Shown piece by piece: positions 9,967 to 21,968 of a stretch of DNA of 64,000 nucleotides (position 1 is its first letter; the number at the start of each line of letters is the position of its first letter). The position numbers were made by a program, and so were the translations under genes. The DNA lies in NCBI GenBank assembly GCA_900169235.1, contig FWCC01000141.1, positions 8,284 through 72,283 on the forward strand, read 5' to 3'. Source of the stretch: Zarea fungicola. Lineage: Eukaryota; Ascomycota; Sordariomycetes; Hypocreales; Cordycipitaceae. Below the pieces are notes generated by a model. The model searched no databases and was not told the origin of the DNA. It was given only the letters and a program-made list of their open reading frames with translations.

Positions 9967-12918
9967 ATGAGCTTCTGTAGTCCATCATCCATCGCAAACA
10001 TTCACATCACCACTTGCTCCTCAGCAATGCCGCACAACCTACCATCCGACATGGATCCTACAGAAGGAAATGCTCGAGACTCTGCTACCGTCACAAGCGA
10101 CGAAATGCCTGCTTGTCAGTCATGTCGCAAGAAGAAGCTCAAGTGCTCCAGAGAGCAGCCATCCTGCTCACAATGCACCCGATTATGTATGTTGCGCCCA
10201 ACATGTCTTTGGCTTGTTCCCATCTTGCGCACAATTGCTAATTCTGCAACTTCTCGCAGCTTGCGAATGTGTGTACAGTCTTGGCCGGCAGCGACCTGGT
10301 CTTCGTACTGGTGCTGTGGATAACCTCAATCGCCGAATAGGTACGCGCCCGCCTGGACTCGCTGCCGTTTGCGCAGCTCCTTGATCATCTTCTCACCATC
10401 CACGCAGAGGCCCTGGAGAATCTCCTAGCAGAAAAGGAATCCCAATCACAGCCACGCCACCCTTCTCTATCAGACTCCAACAACTCCCACTCCAAACCCA
10501 ATTCCGACGCCAGCGCCAACGCCCAGGGCTGCTTGTACCACGCAGCCCTTCTCATTGCCAATCAATATCTTGCCAACGATGCTTGCAGCTCGCAAATCGG
10601 CCCATCCTCAGACTACCTGCGTCCTCGCTATGGACATGCCACCTACCAACAGAATTCAGATCAAGGGCATGCCCATGTCCATGCCACAAATCCGCACTAC
10701 TCTCGGAAGCGCAAATACCACGATCTGCCCACGCCCACGCCTCAGCCCAGCACCTGGGACCATCTGGATAACCACGCCTCTTTTCTACCCGCCACGGAAA
10801 TCATGACCGACATTCTCCATGCCTACTTCTCTACTGTTCACCATTGGATACCCTTTATCCATCAAAAGAGGCTGCTCCGTCGATTACAAGATCCCACCGA
10901 AGCAACCAAGCTAAGCGTCCTACTGCACGCCATCACAGTCACGGCCATCCGTCAAGTCAAGCTCGTGGATTTCCCCGTGGACCACGCTGCCATTGAACAA
11001 CAAATCCGCATCTCTCGTAATATTGTCATGCTCAACGCCTTCAACGGGCTCTGCGTAGAGAATTTGCAAGCTCTAGCACTTGTCGCATTTGATCATGTAA
11101 GAAGACAAAGAACCCCCCCTCAATCGACTTCATCTCACCCCGCACACAGATGGGATCCGCCAACTTCCCCAGAGCATGGGCCATTGTCGCCTCCCTCGTC
11201 AAAAGCCTCGAATACCTCCAGCTCACTGTAGAGCCAGACCAGCTGCCCCGCCGCTCATTCATGCGCCCATTATCCCTACTCCCAAAATCACAGAGCGCAG
11301 GCGAGACAGAAGAGAGGCGGCGCGTCTTCTGGAACATCTTTCTCTTGGATAGGTTCCTCGCCGTCACATCAGGATGGAACCCAAGTCTCAACGCCCAAGA
11401 AGTCAGCCGCAGGCTCCCCTCCAATGGTCGCTTATGGAACTCCAACGAGAGCGGAATGACTCCCTTTTTCGGCATCCTCGACAGGTCAGCTCCAAAAATA
11501 GGCAACATCATGTCATATGTAGGGCCCCGCTCCGCAGCGGCCGGCGAGCCGCCTGACCAGGGCCAGCATCCCGAAGACCTCAAGGAAGGGGAACTCTTCA
11601 ATGTTGGTGCCTTGGCATTTCGCATCGAGGCCACAGAGTCACTTAGCCAAGTCACTTCCTTATTTCTACAGCAGGAAGTCGACTTTCGAAATCGCGAAGA
11701 CGTGAGTAAGTGGCTCACCCGCTTCAAAGAACTCGACCTACGACTTGTCCAGTAAGCCCATCCTCTCCATCCTGTCCTAGGATAAATCATTTCCATTCAA
11801 TCACTCACACCCTCTAGTTGGAAGTTTTTCTTCCCGCAACGATGGGGCGACTCGAGCGTATCCAAGGAGGAAAAGTCCATCGAAATGGACCCCAACTTGA
11901 CCGCAGCCCACCTCATCCATAATGCATCCATGATATTACTACATCAGCACATTGCTTACCCCGTACCAGAGTTGATCAAAAATGTAAAACTCCCCAGCAG
12001 CTGCAGCGCAGACACATGCGTCTTGGCCGCTGTCGAAATTAGTTCCATTATCGGAAAGTTCCTGTCCAACATTAGCTACCTTGCGCCGGCCCAGATTGCC
12101 TTTTGCGCTTTTATTGCTGCGCGCATTTTGCTAGGTTAGCCTCCCTACTCTTCATCAACGGCGCTCGCTAATAATATTTGTTGCAGTACACTCCCGGTTT
12201 TATGACACACCACTAAGCCCTGAATTCTCCAATCTGACACGCTACCTACGCGACATGTCTCGTCGCTGGGATGGCCCCATGAATTCTCCTCCAGAACAGA
12301 ATGTGTTTTCCATCGACGTCAATGTCGCCGGACGATATGCATATGAGCTGCAGAGGTTTCACGATCGCTATCTAGAGGACCCTGGGTTTTGCACTCAAAT
12401 ACTCATCTACCCCTTTACTGTCGCCGACCCAGATGCGGACCCTTTGGCAATCCGACATCCTGATACAGGCTTGTTTATTGGTAAGCTCACATACCCCTGT
12501 GGATACAAAACCGGAAAATTTCTTCAACGGCTAAATTATTACAGGGAGGGATATAGACCACCACTCGGTAGTATCGCCTGACCAAGCATCGCCAAGCATG
12601 TCCATCAGGCCCGGGAATCAGGCCTCCCACGCTGCCGCACAGACTGGCGCTAGCCCCGTAGCCTTTCGCCGCCAGTCTACAGCGGACATGCAGAATGGCC
12701 AGTTTGGCACATCGTCGCACGCTCAGCCTCTAATGGTGGAACAAGGACAGCCCAGCCTGGAAAACGACCCGTGGGGGGATGAGCTGGCGGCCATGTCGCA
12801 AGCGTTGTTGGACCAGCAGTTTGCCGACATGGATCGCGTATTTACTCTGAGCGGGACCGACTTTACCTTTGACATAAGCGGCTGGGATGCCATGACGGAC
12901 AATCCGGGCAGCACATGA
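9967..12918 (+). CDS. Zn2Cys6 transcription factor with Fungal_trans domain (apparent frameshift)
   Basis: The finger is CQSCRKKKLKC, then SREQPSCSQCTRLSC, giving C-x2-C-x6-C-x6-C-x2-C-x4-C, with the last Cys after an intron (10187-10259). The linker GRQRPGLRTGAVDNLNRRI follows. At 10340 the frame must slip by one base to continue as RARLDSLPFAQLLDHLL. Downstream exons are up to 11096, 11150-11751, 11818-12134, 12187-12480 and 12545-12918. The fungal-specific regulatory domain (YFSTVHHWIPFIHQKRL to RRRVFWNIFLLDRFLA) is intact. Removing one base gives exactly 880 codons, so a sequencing error or a recent mutation is likely. ATGs at 9967 and 10027 are both possible starts. Position next to GH88, the sugar carrier and the DUF2264 gene makes it the likely regulator of that module. 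Confidence 0.82.
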
Positions 12919-13235
12919 TGTCCAGAATATGTGCCAGAAAGTTGTTTACTTTTATCCATCTGTTGTATTTAAGATTAAAGTACTGAAGTCCTGGAGACGA
13001 AAATCAAAACTGTACAAACTCGGTAATATTTATACCAGCATCGTGGCAACTCGACTTGATTGTTTAAAAATTCATGCCGTCAATGTAGAAACTTGAAACT
13101 TCTAAAAATGGATGTCCGTCCTCCATCTCCCAATCCAACTATATGATGCAAAATAAAGAGTTGCGTAAAATCACGTTGTAATAAAAGATTGCAAGTCACT
13201 TGTATATCTACTACCCATCCTTTTCCATCGTACGC
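12919..13235. other. Convergent intergenic spacer
   Basis: AT-rich spacer between the regulator and the GH88 3' ends. I see no gene or repeat. Confidence 0.5.
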
Positions 13236-14819
13236 CTAAATGAGACCCATTCTCAGCAGCTTGTTGCCCAGCTCTAAAAAGTAGTAATCGGCGTAGACGA
13301 GACCGTGGTTGCTATACCTTTGAACGGCGTACTCGTTGTAGTTGGCAGTAGCATGCTTCAAAATGGAATCAAACGCGACGCCCTCAGCCGAAACCTTGGC
13401 ATCGGCACCCACGACCAGCCTGGCCGGGTCCTGCGCCTGGCTCAGCGCAATGGTGTCGCGGGTAATGTGCAGCGCCTCCTCAAGGTACGGCGAGTCCGGC
13501 CCCAGGATCTGGTGCAGGAGGACCAGGCCGTTGGCCGCAATCATGCCCGCCGAGGTGTCGCGGAGCGGGTTCGCCGCGTCCTCGATGGGCGCGTCGAAAT
13601 CCCAGAGCGGCACGTACGGGTGGTGGTGCGTCGCGCCGCGTAGTCGCTTGAGGAAGTAATCAGAAAGCCGGATGACGGCATCCAAGAACAGGGGGTCCTT
13701 GGTCCAGATGTAGGTCTGTGCAAATCCTAGTATTGTCCAAGCTTGGCCTCTGCAGTAGTTTTCATGATCAGTATGGAAACGGCATCGGTGCATGGTTGAC
13801 TGGGTCGGCTTACCTCGACCATGTGGACTCCTCTGCGTATCCCTGGTGGGTGTGCTTTGTCTTGAGAGAGCCATCTCGTGGATCTCTGTTTACGACATGC
13901 CAAGTGGAATTGTCTTCTCTAATAAGATTTGTGCGAACGTAGTGTGCGTGGCTAGTTGCCTTGTCAATCAGGCTCTTGTTGCCTGTCTGATGACCAGCAT
14001 AAAACAAGAGGTCCAGGTCTGTTTTTTTTAACACTTAGTCGAATGATGGCGGTTCTTTATTGGATGAAATAGCTTACTGCACATGCTGTCAACAATGACC
14101 AAAAAGTTCTCCTCCTTGTTCTTAATGTCGTAGCGCAGGCTGATGGACCGGTCCCAGCTGCGAATGGCCTGCATGCTCTCAACCCAGCGCGACGCCAGAT
14201 TCTCTGCCGCGCGCACAACAGACGCCAGGCTCTCCACGCTGCCGTTGAGCTCCCAGTCCTGGCGCAGAGCCGGCTGGGTGATGAAGCCCATGTCGTGTGT
14301 GTTGGTGCGGTGGGACATTTTGTGCATGGGCGCCGCCCACGCCTTGCAGAGACGCAGCAGTTCCGCGTGGAAAGCCGCCTGGTCGCCGACCGGGGGCAGA
14401 TACTTGGGATACTTGACGCTTCGTTCCAGCAGGCAGTACAGGCTGCCAGGGAAGAATCCGCATGTCCAGAAGTTGACCTCTTTTGTGTTGTATCGGCCTG
14501 GGGTAGGCCCGTCTTCTGGTGCCCATTCTGGGTAGTCTGCCGGTGCCGCCTTTTAATTCGTTAATACAAGTAAATAAAAAAAAACGATAGACAGTTGAAG
14601 GGAAAAAAAACATACACCATCTACCAAGCCCTCGGCAGCAACTTTCCAGATCTTGGCCGCCGTACTTTGTGAATAGAGACCAGCAATGCCAGTCTCCAAC
14701 AACCGACGCGGCTCTAGCTTGTGGTCCGAGACAGACACCTCTGTGGGAGCGCTGGTCTGGCTTGCTGAGCGCGAAAGCTCATTTTGCTCATAGCCATGAG
14801 ATGAAGAAGCCGACGACAT
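13236..14819 (-). CDS. GH88 unsaturated glucuronyl/galacturonyl hydrolase
   Basis: Glycoside hydrolase of 464 residues with an alpha6/alpha6 barrel fold expected. GH88 enzymes release 4,5-unsaturated uronic acids from oligosaccharides made by polysaccharide lyases. Exons are 14819-14616, 14549-14078, 14018-13814 and 13749-13236. Landmarks in order are FWTCGFFPGSLYCLLE, HRTNTHDMGF (His and catalytic Asp region), AGHQTGNKSLIDKA, THQGYAEESTWSRGQAW (the GQAW signature spans the last intron), VPLWDFDAP and DTSAGMIAANGL. No obvious signal peptide is present, so it may act inside the cell on imported oligosaccharides. That agrees with the sugar carrier next door. Confidence 0.9.
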
Positions 14820-15861
14820 TGTGATTGAAAGTAAAAATTCTAGCCGTATTAAAAAACAACTCTGGTTGGAAATTTGTTGGTTGGGCGAGGCGAAGAGGAG
14901 GTCAGCTCTTCAAGGCGTCGGCGAATTTGTACTGAAGAAAGCTGACCGGTTTAATCCCGATACAGGCGAGAATGGGGATCGTACTTTGCCAAGCCAATTT
15001 CACTCCAGACGCCGTTCATATGCCGGCATAACCCATCCGTCCGGGGTCCGGTAGAGGTTCCCATCTTCATTGAGCGGATACATATCCGTTGACGACAACA
15101 CTTCACTGGCCACAACCGGCACTGAGACTCCGAGACATGACCCGATGCCCGCTGCGAGCCAGCGGGGCTGAGCATGGATTATCCCCGCGTAGACCCCATG
15201 CAGCCCTGCCCGCGGTCAAGCCGTCGAATCAAGAGAATCGACCCTAGACAGTGGTGGGTGGGTACGGAGGTGAGAACTAAGCTCGGCGACTCAGTATTTT
15301 CTTTCAGTGACTCGAGCAATGTTACAGGGCACTTGAACGCCTGCAGGAGGCTTGCAGTAGTAACACACCACCCTGTCCTTTGCCAGCCCAGCCTCATTTT
15401 CGTAGCCCGGTTCAGCATGTTGGTTGTCAATGCGTTTTTCCGCCAATCATACATTCTGAATTTTCATTCTACTCTTATGTCACTTTTGTTTCAATTCAAG
15501 TTTAAGCCACCAGAAACTTAACCTTGAATCAAGAAATATCTTAGGGTTATTGTGGTTATTATGGTTAAAGTGCGTAACCATGTCACCGTATATCGCCGTG
15601 TATTGCCGTGCCAGCTCGGCCCTGTGTCGAGACACAATGACGAGCATGTTATGCTGCTTTCGTGATGCAGCACAGTAATATCACGTTTACAGTTGTTGGT
15701 TCCGTACATGGAATGAAGGATAGTATACATGGCACTCAGAATGGCACGGATAATTAAATTTAATAAGAGCAAAGATTTTGACATTGTCAGCACCTCTCAA
15801 CCTGCCATCACCACTAACTAAACTATTCGAAAAAAAGAAGCTGCCAGTTCAAGGTAACAAA
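14820..15861. promoter_or_regulatory. GH88 upstream region
   Basis: A 1.0-kb spacer upstream of GH88 and downstream of the sugar carrier. It contains no supported gene. Several short frames are unrelated to known proteins. Confidence 0.4.
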
Positions 15862-17513
15862 TCAACGACGAGCAGCCTCCAAGTTCTCAACAAGCTCAAC
15901 CGGCTGGTGCTTCTCGTCTGCAAATTCTCCTTCCTTTGTGTCAACGTGAATCTCATTTCCGTCAAACATCTGCGTAACTTCCTCAAGAGACAGTCCCTTG
16001 GTCTCGGGGTAGAAGAGCCAAATGGTCAAAAAGTTGGTGCACAGAATCACGCACCACACAATGTAGTACTTCCAGTCAATGCGAGCCAGCGCAATGGGAT
16101 TGACAAATCCACTAAAGATGTTGGCAGTCGAGTCGCCAAATTGCTTAATGGCAATGGCCTTGCCACGGAGCAGGTACGGAGCAATCTCCATGTAGTAAGG
16201 CTCCTGCGTGACACCGGCCATCTTGTAAAATGTATAAAAGACAAAAATCATGCTCACAGTGGCGCCAGCCATGTCGTGGTTCTTGTAGTTATTGTGAGAG
16301 TTGACGCCAGTCAGGGTAGTCAAGATGAGCATGGCAACAAACATGCCAGTCATGCCACCCAGGAACATGGTTCGGCGACCCAGGCGCTCACCAACAATGG
16401 ACCAAAACGTACCAGCACAGAGCCCCCAGATTGTGTACCCGCCATTGATGTACAGCTGCGTCTTTGCATCCTTGATGCCAAACGTATTCAACATGATGTG
16501 TAGGTAGTAGGAGATGATGCCATTACCGCACCACTGGATGAGGAAACCAAGAGTGAGGACGATGAAGAATCGGTGCCTGTTGGCAGAGGTGCGGAACCAT
16601 TCCATCCAGGAGCTGGTCTGCTGAACCTTTTCGTACTCGAGAGCCTGGTTAATCTCGGCCATCTCGAGCTTGACCAACTGATCATCTGGGTCTCCCTCGG
16701 CATGGTACTTTGTCAGGATATCCATGGCCTCGGTCTGGCGATTATTAAACACAAGCCAACGGGGAGACTCAGGCATGAAGAGAGCAAAGGTAATCTGCAT
16801 GAGCGAGGACGCGGCTTGGAGGACACTGGGAAGACGCCAGCTCCACGAGCCCTTGATATGGAGACCAGTACCAAACGTAATCTTCAAATCAGTGTTAGCC
16901 GTTATTTTATTTTATTTTTTATCAAGTTTCAGAAAGAGACACGTACCCATGCAGCCATGATGGACCCAACTGAGCCAGTGGTATTCATAATGCCCAAAAT
17001 AGCAGCACGCTGATCAGGAAAGCACACCTCGGCAATGAGAACCTGCGAGGCAGACTGCTGGAGGTTGTTTCCGAATCCAATAATGAAGCGACCCATGACA
17101 AACATGGCAATATTCTCAGTCGATGCAGCCTGGAGGGCCACGCCAATGAGCATAACCAGTGATCCATAGATGATGGGCAGGCGTCGACCGAAGCGCTGGA
17201 GAACCCAAGCAACCAGAGGGATGGCGGCGACTTGTCCCAGTCGGGCTCCGTTGCTGATGACGCCAAGCTTGGTCTCGACAGGGTGATCAAAGTATTTCTG
17301 CCATTGAGGCAAAATTTGTAGACCGTTGAGCATGGATCCATCATAGCCGTTGGTGACATCGCAGCAAATCGCACCGAGCAGTAGAAGATTGAGGGTGCGC
17401 AGGCCTGGATAGTTCCACCACATCTTCTCGCGAGCAGGCACGGCGTCCTTGAGCGTGACACCATCGACACCAGCATTCCGCTGCCGGGTCATGACCTTGG
17501 GTCGGAAAAACAT
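15862..17513 (-). CDS. MFS sugar transporter (lactose-permease-like)
   Basis: Twelve-helix sugar porter of 528 residues with exons 17513-16947 and 16881-15862. It shows the sugar-porter motifs NGYDGSMLNGLQ after helix 1, RFGRRLPI, MPESPRWLVFNNR at the central loop, GERLGRRTMF and FYPETKGLSLEEV near the C-terminus. The ATG at 17513 is used because the longer frame begins with TTG. The lactose-permease subgroup includes carriers for disaccharides and uronates. Placement between GH88 and the DUF2264 gene suggests uptake of uronic-acid oligosaccharides, which is inference. It is paralogous to the carrier at 32845-34483. Confidence 0.9.
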
Positions 17514-18275
17514 GGCTGCGGACTTGTCTTGAGACAATTCTGACTAAAGACTTGGTTGAAGTGAAGAATTGAGAGGGACGAAGCTGTCTGTCATCTGCCA
17601 AAAGATTGTGCTGGCGATGCAGTTCTTATGTTTTGAGCCCTTGACAGCAAAAGAAGAAAGGAGCTCGGAATTATAACCCGTCAGCTGCGCGGATAAGTTT
17701 GCAGCCCAGCGCTAACAGTTGAATAAAGTTAGTCTACAACTGGCTAGTTACGCCACGCCAATATGCATACATATTGAGTCGCAAACAGAAACCGGGGTAT
17801 GATGGGTAGATGGGTACACAGCTCCAGTATCAGAGGTATTCCCCATGGGGAGGCATGAATGGAGGAATTGTGGAAAACGAGTCTGAGCGCAAGTCCCATG
17901 TCAACCACGTCAAGATGGCTTAAGCCATGGGAAATGCTGGAAGGTTGGCGTCCCGACACCGAACCCGGCCTCCGACCGGGCTGCGGGGTTCTACGGTTCC
18001 ATTCCCCATTCTCCCCCGCATTCTCCAAATTTCGTAGGTGCCTCAAACTCTTTGACAGCTCGCCCACGAGTCATCCCAGCCTCCATGCAACGGACTTGCC
18101 TCCGAGCCCAAAAATCACCTGATGCGGAAAATAATGATATTTTGGTATATATCCAATCTTAGTTTCTCCATGTTTGTGCAGGCGACAAGACAATAAATCT
18201 CGTATTCGATTCGTGCAATATCTCCAATTGCATGCTACTGCCAAGCTTCCACGACGCCGCCGCCACCCCATCACA
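17514..18275. promoter_or_regulatory. Divergent promoter, sugar carrier and DUF2264 hydrolase
   Basis: A 762-bp spacer between two divergent starts. A TATA-like TATATATCC occurs near 18146-18154, about 125 bp before the DUF2264 ATG. Around 17953-17985 there is a CGG/CCG-rich stretch (for example CCGGCCTCCGACCGG) that could bind a Zn2Cys6 regulator. Confidence 0.45.
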
Positions 18276-20198
18276 ATGACCAGCCAAGCCAAGGGAGACC
18301 CCAGGTTTAACCCCTTTCACGGAAATCCTTTCAAAACAAGAGATGACGTCGTGAAAGCTTGTCATTCGGTTTTTGACCCCCTGTTGCCAATCTTCTCAGA
18401 GGGCTCCGCCAGGGTGCAGCTAGATGCAGCCGCCTCGGACTGGGATCGCGCCGCCTGCGACCTCGAGGGCTACGCCAGACCCTTGTTCGGCCTCGCTCCT
18501 CTGGCCGCCGGCGGAAACGCCTTTGCGCACTGGCCCAAGTACCGCGAGGGCCTCAAGAATGGCACCGACCCCAACCACCCAGAGTACTGGGGTGCCGTCC
18601 CGTCCATGGACCAGCGCCACGTCGAGGCCGCGGCTCTGGCGTACGGCATTCTGGTCGCGCCCAAGGAATACTGGGAGCCGCTCGAGGACAGCACCAAGCG
18701 CAATGTCATTGAGTGGCTGATGAGCAGCCGCCGGGGCAAGCACGGGTCCAACAATCACAAGTTCTTCCGCATCATGGTCGACCTCGCGCTGGAAAGCGTG
18801 GGCGAGACCGTCGACAGCGCCGGCACCGTCGAGTACCTCGACGACATGGAGAGCCTGTACATGGCCGACGGGTGGTACCGCGACGGCGAGGACCCCGGCG
18901 ACACGCGCCGCATCGACTACTACAACCCCTTTGCCATGCACTACTACGGCATGTTCTACGCGGTCCACCGGCCCGAGGACAAGGCCCGCGGCGACCGTTT
19001 CAAGGCGCGCGCGCGCGAGTTTGCCCCCGCGTTCCTGCAGTGGTTCGCCGACACGGGCGCCAGCGTGCCCTATGGCCGCAGTCTCTCCTATCGCATGTGC
19101 GTGGCCGCCTACTGGGGCTACCTCGCCGTCGCCGGCATCGAGGCTCTGCCTTGGGGCGTCATCAAGGGCGTCTATCTTCGCAACCTGCGCTGGTGGTCGG
19201 AGCAGCCCATCTCAAGACGGGATGGCATCCTCTCACTCGGCTACGCGTACCCCAACCCCTTCATGTCGGAGCGATACCTCTCCACATCGTCGCCCTACTG
19301 GGCCATGAAGGCCTTTAGCCCCCTCAGCCTGCCCGCCGACCACCCCTTCTGGGCGGCCGAGGAGCTCCCCATGCCGCCGCGTCAGCCCATTGCCTCGTTC
19401 CCCGTCCCCGGCCTCGTCTTCACCCACTCCCCCGGCCACACCGTCATGCTCACCGCCGGCCCAGACTCCAACAAGGTCATGCGCTTCGTGCCCGAAAAAT
19501 ACCTCAAGTTTGCGTACTCGACCCGCTACGGCTTCTCCGTCAACAGCGACGCCATGGCCTTCAACGTCGAGGCCTTTGACAGCATGATTGCTTTTAGCGA
19601 CGACGACGCGCACTACCGCATCAGGGAGCACGTCGACGAGGGCTACATCACAGGCAGCGGTACCACGTACACGGTGTGGCGGCCCTGGGCCGACGTCAAG
19701 GTGGAAACCTGGCTCGTCCCCCACGCAGAGTGGCACGTCCGCGTGCACCGCATCACGTCCCCGCGCAAGCTGTTCGCCATTGAGGGCGGTTTCGCCGCGC
19801 CGCGCCACGACTTCAACGCCGACAGGCAAAACTTGGAGAGCGGCAAGGCGTGGGTCGAGTGCGTCGCTGGTGACTTTAGCGGCATCGTAGATGCCTCGCC
19901 CGATGGGTACCAAAGAGAAGGAAGAGTCACCAGGCCGCACGGCAACACGAGCGTCATGTTCCCGCGCACGCTCGTGCCTCAGCTCAAGGGCGTCATTGAG
20001 GCCGGGCAGCCGCGCGTGTTTGCGTGCGCCGTGCTGGCGAACCCAGACGGCAAGCGAGGCGCCGAGAGCTGGACGCAGGTTCCCAAGATTCCCTCTGTGG
20101 AGGAGCTGGAGAAGCTCTTCCAGGCGGAAGGAAGAGAGATTGACATTGTCAAGCACTATGCTAGGGACAAGATTACGGGAAACACTTTTGAGCGATGA
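18276..20198 (+). CDS. DUF2264 protein, GH154-like beta-glucuronidase candidate
   Basis: Intronless 640-residue protein. The start at 18276 has good context (TCACAATGAC); the frame is open upstream to 18174, but there is no family similarity there. DUF2264 hallmarks in order are PEYWGAVP, GKHGSNNHKFFRIMVDLAL, LYMADGWYRDGEDPGDTRR with RIDYYNPFAMHYYGMFY, VPYGRSLSYRMCVAAYWGY and YLRNLRWW, followed by a beta-rich second half. From memory, this family overlaps CAZy GH154, whose founder is a bacterial beta-glucuronidase acting on arabinogalactan; I am less sure of that link than of the DUF2264 match. No signal peptide is seen. GC content is clearly higher than in surrounding DNA, producing long antisense frames. 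Its neighbours support glycan catabolism. Confidence 0.85.
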   Translation: MTSQAKGDPRFNPFHGNPFKTRDDVVKACHSVFDPLLPIFSEGSARVQLDAAASDWDRAACDLEGYARPLFGLAPLAAGGNAFAHWPKYREGLKNGTDPNHPEYWGAVPSMDQRHVEAAALAYGILVAPKEYWEPLEDSTKRNVIEWLMSSRRGKHGSNNHKFFRIMVDLALESVGETVDSAGTVEYLDDMESLYMADGWYRDGEDPGDTRRIDYYNPFAMHYYGMFYAVHRPEDKARGDRFKARAREFAPAFLQWFADTGASVPYGRSLSYRMCVAAYWGYLAVAGIEALPWGVIKGVYLRNLRWWSEQPISRRDGILSLGYAYPNPFMSERYLSTSSPYWAMKAFSPLSLPADHPFWAAEELPMPPRQPIASFPVPGLVFTHSPGHTVMLTAGPDSNKVMRFVPEKYLKFAYSTRYGFSVNSDAMAFNVEAFDSMIAFSDDDAHYRIREHVDEGYITGSGTTYTVWRPWADVKVETWLVPHAEWHVRVHRITSPRKLFAIEGGFAAPRHDFNADRQNLESGKAWVECVAGDFSGIVDASPDGYQREGRVTRPHGNTSVMFPRTLVPQLKGVIEAGQPRVFACAVLANPDGKRGAESWTQVPKIPSVEELEKLFQAEGREIDIVKHYARDKITGNTFER

Positions 20199-21029
20199 AC
20201 ATGGGATGTGTGCTGCGGATAATTATAGATATAGAATTACGATAACCTGAAAATTTTCTTTCCTTTAATTACCTTTTTCTCATCAATCCAGGCCAATCCC
20301 CGTTCTCGAGCACATGTTTTCCGGCTCGTTGAGCTTTTTTACCAGTTTGTACCGATTGCGAGTCGCGTCTCACGGAAGTTTGGTTAACAGCCCTTTTATC
20401 TTACATGACGTATTTCTGAGTATCACTCGGTAGTACTACTGGGAAATGTAGTGTGAGCTACCGCTATTTCTTCCTCGTTTGTTCCCAAATGTGCATAGCC
20501 TTGGCAAAGCGTTACTGCCAGCCAATAATTTAATTTCTGGCAAAGCACCGTCGAGCGTCCCCTAAAGTAGCTGAACTCTTTTGAAGAACGGAAAGAGTAC
20601 TAGCCGCTTTTCCTTTCCTTTCCTTTCCTTTCCTTTCCTTTCTTTTCAAAAAAAGACTTTCCCTTCAAAGGCAGGAATACGTCTTTGACGGGTAAAAAGG
20701 GCTTTGTGGCAGCTGCAGGGTAGGACATGTTTGACGAGTCAGCGAACACGAACAGGAGCCAGTCTAACCTCCGAGAGGTTTCCGTTGGCGGAGTCACAAA
20801 GAGATTTACAAATATTGGATTACAATTGCTTACAAAAGCATATGGAATCAATAAATAAATTCTTACGAAATCAAGAATTGGATTACAATTGGGCTTTGAG
20901 ATCGAACTGCACAACCTGTACGTATCTTGTCCAGCGCAGATATATATCTGTAGGTCTCGATTTCAATGGCTTGAACAGAAACAATCAGTTCAAATAATTC
21001 GGTTTCAGAACAACTGTACTGATATTAAA
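20199..21029. other. Intergenic; TTCC microsatellite
   Basis: A run of about eight TTCC/CTTT units lies at 20608-20645. Nothing else is supported. The region upstream of 21030 is AT-rich and serves as the promoter of the next gene. Confidence 0.6.
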
Positions 21030-21968
21030 ATGGCTATCGCAGCAACATCCAAGATCGGCATCAGCCGCGAGTCTCGGGACTTGGCAAACAATTCTGTCGA
21101 TGCAGAATTAAACTTCTTCAAAGATAACGCAGATGGCTCATCTCCTGCCCCATGGGTTTTCGACAAGGAAGAAACGTTCCATCGCCCACACAACACCCAC
21201 CTTGTGCATATCAATGATGTTAGGGGAGAGGAGAACAAATACAACCTGGACAAAAACGGATTCCAATTTCACAATCATAAAGCAACCGAGCGGGAGTTTT
21301 TGGACGATGACCAGATCCGGGGCTCGTACTATCCCGAAGTTGAGCAGCTGTTAAAAACTATGTTAGTGTCAATTCCTATGGTCTTTGCAATACCAGACAC
21401 CTGCTAATTACAAAGCAGCACCAATGCGTCCCGAGTCTTTATTTTCGATCACAATATCCGACGCCCGCACTCGAACGCGAACATCAGCACTGGCGTTCGC
21501 TCTCAGCCAGTTCAACGAGTACATATTGATCAATCTGACCAAGCCTCGCTGTCACGGGTGTCACAGTACTTCCCAGAGGAGGCCAAAGAACTTCTTCAGG
21601 GCCGCGTCCAGATTATCAATGTTTGGAGGCCAATAAAGACAGTCCACCGTGATCCCCTAGCGGCCGCAGACGCCAAGTCGGTAACCGATGAGGACCTGGT
21701 GCCTATTGGGCTTGTTTACGCTGATCGGAAAGGCGAGACATTGCATGTGCGCTATAATGCCGAGCAAAAATGGTTTTACAAGTCCCATATGACCCCGGAG
21801 GATGTTTTATTGATCAAATGTTTTGACAGCAAGAAGGACGGGCGGGCCACTCGTGTACCTCATACTGCCTTTACCGATCCAACGGCGCCGCTGGATGCCC
21901 CGGAAAGAGAAAGTATTGAGATTCGTGCCCTTGTTTTCCACGGAGACGATCAAGGATCGCTATTGTAA
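21030..21968 (+). CDS. CmcJ/asaB-type hydroxylase/desaturase-like protein
   Basis: A 294-residue protein with exons 21030-21361 and 21416-21968. It matches the fungal family that includes the aspergillic-acid protein AsaB, gibberellin GA4 desaturase and cephem methoxylase P8-like proteins. Family segments are GSYYPEVEQLLK, VFIFDHNIRR, QRVHIDQSDQA, VQIINVWRPIKTVHRDPLA, LLIKCFDSKKDG and ESIEIRALVF. Members are usually tailoring oxidases in secondary metabolism. No synthase or other biosynthetic gene lies nearby, so its substrate is unknown. It is convergent with the secreted-protein gene at 22148, 180 bp away. Confidence 0.85.

Noticed and set aside
10341..10376. A 36-nt intron to explain the regulator frameshift
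   Set aside because: GTACGC...GCGCAG is a multiple of three and, when removed, leads straight to a stop; it also deletes conserved residues.
18713..19318. A 201-codon plus-strand frame inside the DUF2264 gene
   Set aside because: Highly Arg-rich out-of-frame reading of the same GC-rich gene.
19233..20156. A 307-codon minus-strand frame opposite the DUF2264 gene
   Set aside because: It is a GC-rich shadow of the plus-strand coding sequence; the plus strand has family motifs throughout and the antisense product has none.
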